A DNA stretch of 64,000 bases, taken from NCBI GenBank assembly GCA_030247885.1, contig JAPDRO010000003.1, positions 1,488,001 through 1,552,000 of the forward strand. Reading direction: 5' to 3'. The translations under genes were made by a program, and so were the position numbers. Origin of the DNA: Taxawa tesnikishii (nom. ined.). Taxonomy: Eukaryota > Ascomycota > Dothideomycetes > Dothideales. The stretch's first letter is position 1. Each line of letters begins with the position of its first letter. This document shows positions 59,179 through 64,000 of this stretch, piece by piece. Below the pieces are notes generated by a model. The model had not been told where the DNA came from. It did no database searches and was given only the letters and a program-made list of their open reading frames with translations.

Positions 59179-60663
59179 AAGAGCCCACCAACGCCTTGGC
59201 GCTTCAAGGGAGGGATATCTGCCATGGTCGAGGACGCCAGTTCCGACAATGCTATCGCCCTCGGGAAGAACCCGGACTGTCAACAAACGACCCCAGTTTG
59301 CTCAAGATACCATCATGGCCATCACGGGAATCCTCAATCGGGCTCCCGGAACTATGACCTACTGCTGAACTACTACACGGTATTCCACCCTGTCGCAAGA
59401 CCTTCGCATACCTTTACATAATATGGCAATGATGTCAGCCACGGGCGACTTCACAAGTCTCGTGTCCTCTCTTACTGCCTCCTAACACATCAACAACCAT
59501 GAATTACACCACTTTACGGCCGCCACACACGACATGTGTTGAGTTCTAGCGTTCAAGCGTTCGTTTCAGCTCGACCAACCCTAATACGTCATTCCTCAGA
59601 CCTACTCCGCGGCTCTGATCGATTCGAAAGCGTCCAAGCGAGCGTCTGAACAGATGAGCTTCTTCGAAAGGATACCCGCCTCATTGCGGCAATGTTTTAC
59701 TGGAACTTTTATGGTGGTTTTTCTCACTCAGGCGTTCTGGTTGATGGTGGGGGAGAAGATGCGGCGGGGAACTGAAGGGCTGGTTGTAGCTTGATTCCAC
59801 TGAACTTTTTTCTGTCGAAAATACCCCGGGTCGTTGCATGTGCTTGCGAAATGCAGGTGCTGTTCGTCCTGAAGTTCATCTACATGCAAGATGCCTACCG
59901 TGCCAGCTGATGCTCATACACTCCTATATCCCGCGATCCCATCACGTGAATCAACGAACCCACTCACACTAAATGTATGCCCTCTTCCGATCCAAGGATG
60001 ATGACGGCTTTCAAGCATCCTTGTGCACACCACGTGCTTCAAGTATTACTTTCACATTTACATATTATCTGGCATCTCGTCTTCTAAGACAAATACCACC
60101 ATGTCATTGATACCTGTAGAACCCAAAACATTGTGAAGCCTTTCCCTGTGCCAAACAACCGATGTCCGGTAATGAAAACAGCAGGGCCCTGTCGCCCATC
60201 CAGTTCGTCTTGGAAAAAAGAAAAGCCATTTTGCCACTTTCCATAAAAATCCCAGCAAAGGAGTGCTCCAGCTTGCCGACCGAAACCAATTTATCGCCTC
60301 TTGCCGCTCGTGTCGATCAACAATGACACGCCATTACCGGTAAGAAAAACGACCAAAGCCCGAACAATGCTGAACGAAGGTGAGAAAGGACTCGCCAGAA
60401 GACGGGGTCTGAGCCTCCAAGGAGACCCAGCGCTAAGAGCTGGGACGTAAAGCGCGAGCAACGAGCACACTAGTGCAAAGGACGGGAGGTTCCAGTGGGC
60501 CTGCCACTTTACCAACTGTGTGAGAGAACACTTGCACTCGAGAAGCGTGATGGCGAGCTCAAGTCATCTGAACTGCAAGATTGGGCCTGACGGGCGACAC
60601 CCGTCAACCCCACCGGACAGCGGCCGTAACGTCAAGTTGTAACGATGATGAAGAAGAGGCATG
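59179..60663. other. Convergent 3' flanks
   Basis: Between the FYVE gene and the second Zn2Cys6 gene. No supported coding region or RNA gene. It must hold both 3' ends. Confidence 0.55.
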
Positions 60664-62316
60664 TCAAAACGAGCGAGCTTGCACAGAGTCGCGGTGTGCC
60701 ACTTGCCACGCCTGTTGCTGCTGCTGCTGCTGCTGCTGGAACGTCTCTCTTCTTATCGCCTCGAAACTAGGCACATGCTGTGGCTGTGGCTGTGGCTGAT
60801 GCAGAGGAATATATCGCTGTCCGTTCGTGAGCGTGTCCTCACCGCTGCCTTCGAGTACCGAACTGTGCCTGCTGGTGCTCCAGCCATACCGTGATGTAGA
60901 GTTGTGACGCATCGCTGGGTTGTCTTCTGCGGCTGTGGTGGGAAGCGAAGACGATTGATAGCGCATGCTGGCCGGCATGACCGTGGTAGTGACCGCGGGC
61001 AATGGCGCCCCGCTGTAGGCGCTGTTCTTGACGTCTGGAGAGATGTCAGGCGTGTTCGGGGAAGGGAATATGTAGCCAAGGACGCCTGTGTCTGCTGGTG
61101 TGGAGACGGGCGAGGAGCTGTCCGAGCGGCGGGACATGGGCGGCAACGTCGCGCTAACGGTGGCGAGGTCAAGCATTTTACCGGTCGGCGGTAGGGTGTC
61201 GTGACTCTGAGTCATACCGTCCTTGGAGACCGCAGTGGATAGTTGAAGAGAAGGAAGACCGCGTATGTCGAACGAGTCCGCAGAGGAGGGCGCACCGAGT
61301 GGGTTGGATGGCGCGCCTGTAGGCACGGGAAGACGACGCTCAGATTGGGATGGTAAGGACAGATGCAAGCTAGTCATGTTGAGGGGTGAAAGGCCCTCGG
61401 TAACACTTGCGGAGAAACGGTGCGATACGGAATCCTGGTAAGGAGTTTGGCCGCTGCTATAGCCACCAAGAACCGGTTGCTCCTGGCTGTAGAGCTTCGT
61501 TGGAACAGACAGCGTCCGCTGGGCAACAACGTTCGAGGGTCTGGTATGGCTCGGGTAGCTGTAGCCTGAGAGCGGTACATCCTGTACTTGTGTCTGCATG
61601 GAAAGGGCTGTCGTGACCGGCGTGTTATAGACGTCGGCACGAGGATCTTGAGCATATTGCGCAATAGTCGTCGATGGATAGGCGGATCGATTGTAATAAG
61701 CGGAGCTGACTTGTCCGTTGGTTGGCGAAAAGGATCCGTAGCCCATATTCTGGCTCGTCCCTGGCAGTGCTCCAGGTGTATCCACACCCATCTGAGGATT
61801 GGAGTACAGCTGCGATCCGAAGTAGTCAAGTGTCTTGAGCTGGCATACTTGCGAGTTAACCTGTACGCTCTAGCATCAGCGTCATTAGGCGGGTTGGTTG
61901 ATCTGGCATGGTCTCACTCTATCAAAGGTGCACTGTGATAAGTCTGCTCCCGAAGTCTTGCACGCGTTGCAGCCAGAACCATCACCCGGATCTCCTGAAC
62001 ATTTAATCTTACGCTTGCGGCACCTGGCACACTAGCAAGACGTGTGTCAGATTTGGTCGGACAGTCACCAGGCAAAAATGGTCTGTGTACTTACCGCTAC
62101 TGGGCTGCGTCTTCTCTCATTCTTGTTGTCCTGACGCTGAAGCTCGCTCCTCTGCGCCAAGAAGTTTCCGTCCGGAGGAAGAGCCGGCCTTTCCGTGTAG
62201 GGCCCGTAATACGCAGGACGCTCATAGACAGGGTAAGAGGTCATCGAGCGTTCTGCCTGACGATGGTCGTAGTTGAAGTCGTGATCGTGGTTGTTGTAAT
62301 GGTATTGTGTAATCAT
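60664..62316 (-). CDS. Zn2Cys6 transcription factor with poly-Q tail
   Basis: Three exons (62316-62095, 62031-61918, 61860-60664) give 510 residues. The N-terminus is rich in His/Asn/Asp/Tyr (MITQYHYNNHDHDFNYDHRQ). The zinc cluster is CARCRKRKIKCSGDPGDGSGCNACKTSGADLSQC: six Cys with an unusually long middle loop containing GDGSG. The intron after SPVA lies one residue before the first Cys. The rest is Ser/Pro/Thr-rich with no PF04082 domain, ending in (PQ)n and an eight-to-nine Gln run (60710-60745). It is likely a nuclear regulator; targets unknown. The 5' exon start at 62316 is the first ATG after an in-frame AAG, and an upstream start is possible. Confidence 0.9.
60710..60745 (-). repeat. 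(CAG)n tract encoding poly-Q
   Basis: Tandem CTG on the plus strand, which is CAG in the coding sense. It gives about eight to nine glutamines near the C-terminus of the regulator. Such tracts often vary in length between strains. Confidence 0.9.
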
Positions 62317-64000
62317 CTTGAGGACCTTTCTACCCACGAACTATCGTCAGCAATACCGACAGCAGGCTCTCAAATACGTAATATAGCTCACCTTGTAACT
62401 GGTTGTTCTAACGCAGGCCTTGAGTAGAAGCCTTGTCTAACGAGACGAGATCGAACCAAACTTCGCGAGCCGAAACGATGTTTGAGCAAGCAACCGCCGA
62501 ATAGTGAAACAGGTTGACCAAACTTGAAGTCACAAGATTCTCCAAATGTACCACCCCTGCTTTCCTTTTGAGGATGAGATGGCTGTCGTCGTCCAAGAAC
62601 CTAAGGCCAGAAGATTGAAGCAAGAAAGACACTGACAGGGCATCTAACAGATGTAGCCTCAGAGAGACAAACAGACAGGTCACCTTGGCTTGGGAAGGAG
62701 CCAGGTCTGTTGGTCATGGCTGCGGATACTGCGGATGGCTGCATGGTAGTGCAACAGCACCTTGGCTCGCGCTCCAGAGCCAGCAGGATTGGCCAAAGCA
62801 GTACGTCCTGTCATTCTTGGTAAAGACGCGTGAAACGTAGTGCAGCAAGCTTGCTATTCCTTGTGCATACTGTCAGTCTCTGCTTTCGTGCTCCATCAAA
62901 TGCGTTGTTTTGGCCGCGGTCCTCTGTAGTTGCCGTCATCAAGTTCTTGGACTTTGAGTCTCAGCTCATGGGTCAGTCATCTCAAAACAGCCGAGATCAC
63001 GGATAGCGGATTGTTGGGGCCTGGCCTGACGCAAACGAGGAGAGACCGGGGATTGACCAGACAAATTTCGGGAAAGCTTGAAGGTGTTTGCTCTTACGTT
63101 TTTGGACAGTCATTGGCCAGGACGTGCTGGCGGACGCAGGTCGCTTGAAAGGATATCGGAGTGAGCAAAGATCAGAAGCTACTGACCGGATGAGCCGCTC
63201 TGACACGCTCAAGGAATACATAGGTAGAAAAGCAGCAGCACGACCGGTCATAAATGGAAATGTTCGTTCTTAGCGTGCAGACGGCAGACCCGGAGAAAAT
63301 CTGGATCTTGACGAAATGGTTGGAGGCTGTATGTTTGACGCGCCAGCCTACATGGGCTTGTAGCATAGCGGTATTGGATCTAAACACACGCAAATTCCTG
63401 GTACCGGGTAAATTAGTGCGGTATACTTGCCATCTTGCAAAATGCGCAATGGCCTAAAGTCTCCCGGACAGATCAACTGTTTCTCCATGTTAGGATACTG
63501 CGGCACCTACTATCTTTGGCCCTTCAAGGTGCAGCCTTACGGTCTTGTGATGTTGAAAGGTGTCGGAGGATGCAGAGCGTTTCTTCTACCAACACACTCC
63601 GTGGCTGACTGTGAGCCATTGGACAGATCGTCTTTGCGCATTCTGCTCCAAGCAAACACAATCAATCCGATCGTGTTACATATCCACCTATGCTGGGTGC
63701 ATGCAGACGAGACTTGTATCACGCGTCCTGACATTAGCTCTGAGTGTCTGGAGTTGCCGTTCAGTGGTTGAGGCTGAATCGCAGGAGCGAATCAAGTATG
63801 GCCTTGACGAGACATCCTTGTCGAGATGAGAGACAATGCCTCGACGGATTCATACCGCGTACCCCCGCTAGTCATTGCCTGCATGCTACCCCTGTAGTTG
63901 AGGGCTCGACTAAAAGACCCGGTTGGCCCTTGATCGGTTCTTCATCTGCTTCGAAGACTGTCCTGGGTTCCGACAACTGCCCATGCCATGACGGTTGGAT
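62317..64000. other. Upstream region, no supported gene
   Basis: 1.7 kb at the right edge. Open frames such as 63427-63771 (+) and 62997-63251 (-) have no family pattern. The upstream part of the Zn2Cys6 leader may contain a 5' UTR intron. Confidence 0.5.

Noticed and set aside
1-64000. Virus-like or LTR elements, CRISPR arrays, tRNA or rRNA genes
   Set aside because: No reverse transcriptase, integrase, capsid or transposase motifs, no long terminal or inverted repeats, no regularly spaced repeats, and no tRNA-type B-box context were seen by eye.

Overview
The window reads as nuclear DNA of a filamentous ascomycete (Pezizomycotina). Genes are split by short introns, mostly about 45-75 bases with GT..AG ends. 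Base composition is balanced, and the gene set includes Zn2Cys6 regulators, a fungal rhodopsin-type 7TM protein, a fungal fatty-alcohol oxidase and an Mmc1-like mitochondrial protein. A Dothideomycetes origin is a guess from general feel only. I see no virus-like element, intact transposon, CRISPR array, rRNA or tRNA.

Layout. 1-1856 (-): Zn2Cys6 regulator running off the left edge. 1857-9400: gene-poor stretch with a decayed cytochrome P450 tail (6.85-7.14 kb) and a decayed nucleoside deaminase (8.55-9.05 kb). 9.4-11.8 kb: divergent pair, a mitochondrial-type unknown and mitoribosomal protein bL19m. 12.9-16 kb: sugar transporter beside a decayed family 3 pectate lyase. 16.7-25.6 kb: conserved block (SDHC, farnesyl-diphosphate synthase, APC8/Cdc23, a DUF1295 membrane protein, an Mmc1-like protein). 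26.8-32.4 kb: unknown protein, GST-like (failed-axon-connections type) protein, 7TM protein. 35.2-38.6 kb: divergent FAL1/eIF4A3 helicase and SF3a60/Prp9 splicing factor. 39.9-41.4 kb: epoxide-hydrolase-like protein with altered catalytic residues. 42-48.1 kb: divergent MCM5 and VPS54. 49.7-50.4 kb: relic joining part of a glucosyl-3-phosphoglycerate synthase to part of a tyrosine-phosphatase-like protein. 50.8-55.5 kb: acyl-CoA dehydrogenase and long-chain alcohol oxidase. 57.8-59.2 kb: FYVE protein. 60.7-62.3 kb: second Zn2Cys6 regulator with a poly-Q tail.

How the genes relate. Most are unrelated housekeeping genes. Three divergent pairs share promoters: mitochondrial unknown/bL19m, FAL1/PRP9 (both act on pre-mRNA) and MCM5/VPS54. 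The alcohol oxidase and acyl-CoA dehydrogenase could both serve lipid oxidation. The transporter and the pectate lyase relic look like the remains of a plant-polysaccharide locus.

Main observation. Several conserved single-copy genes (FPPS, Cdc23, Prp9, Vps54, alcohol oxidase, sugar transporter) are out of frame at one or more points. Every case is fixed by one additional G or C, usually in a G/C run. Systematic under-calling of G/C runs in this assembly is the simplest explanation. Ribosomal -1 slippage is the interesting but less likely alternative. The decayed genes carry stop codons as well, so they do not depend on this.
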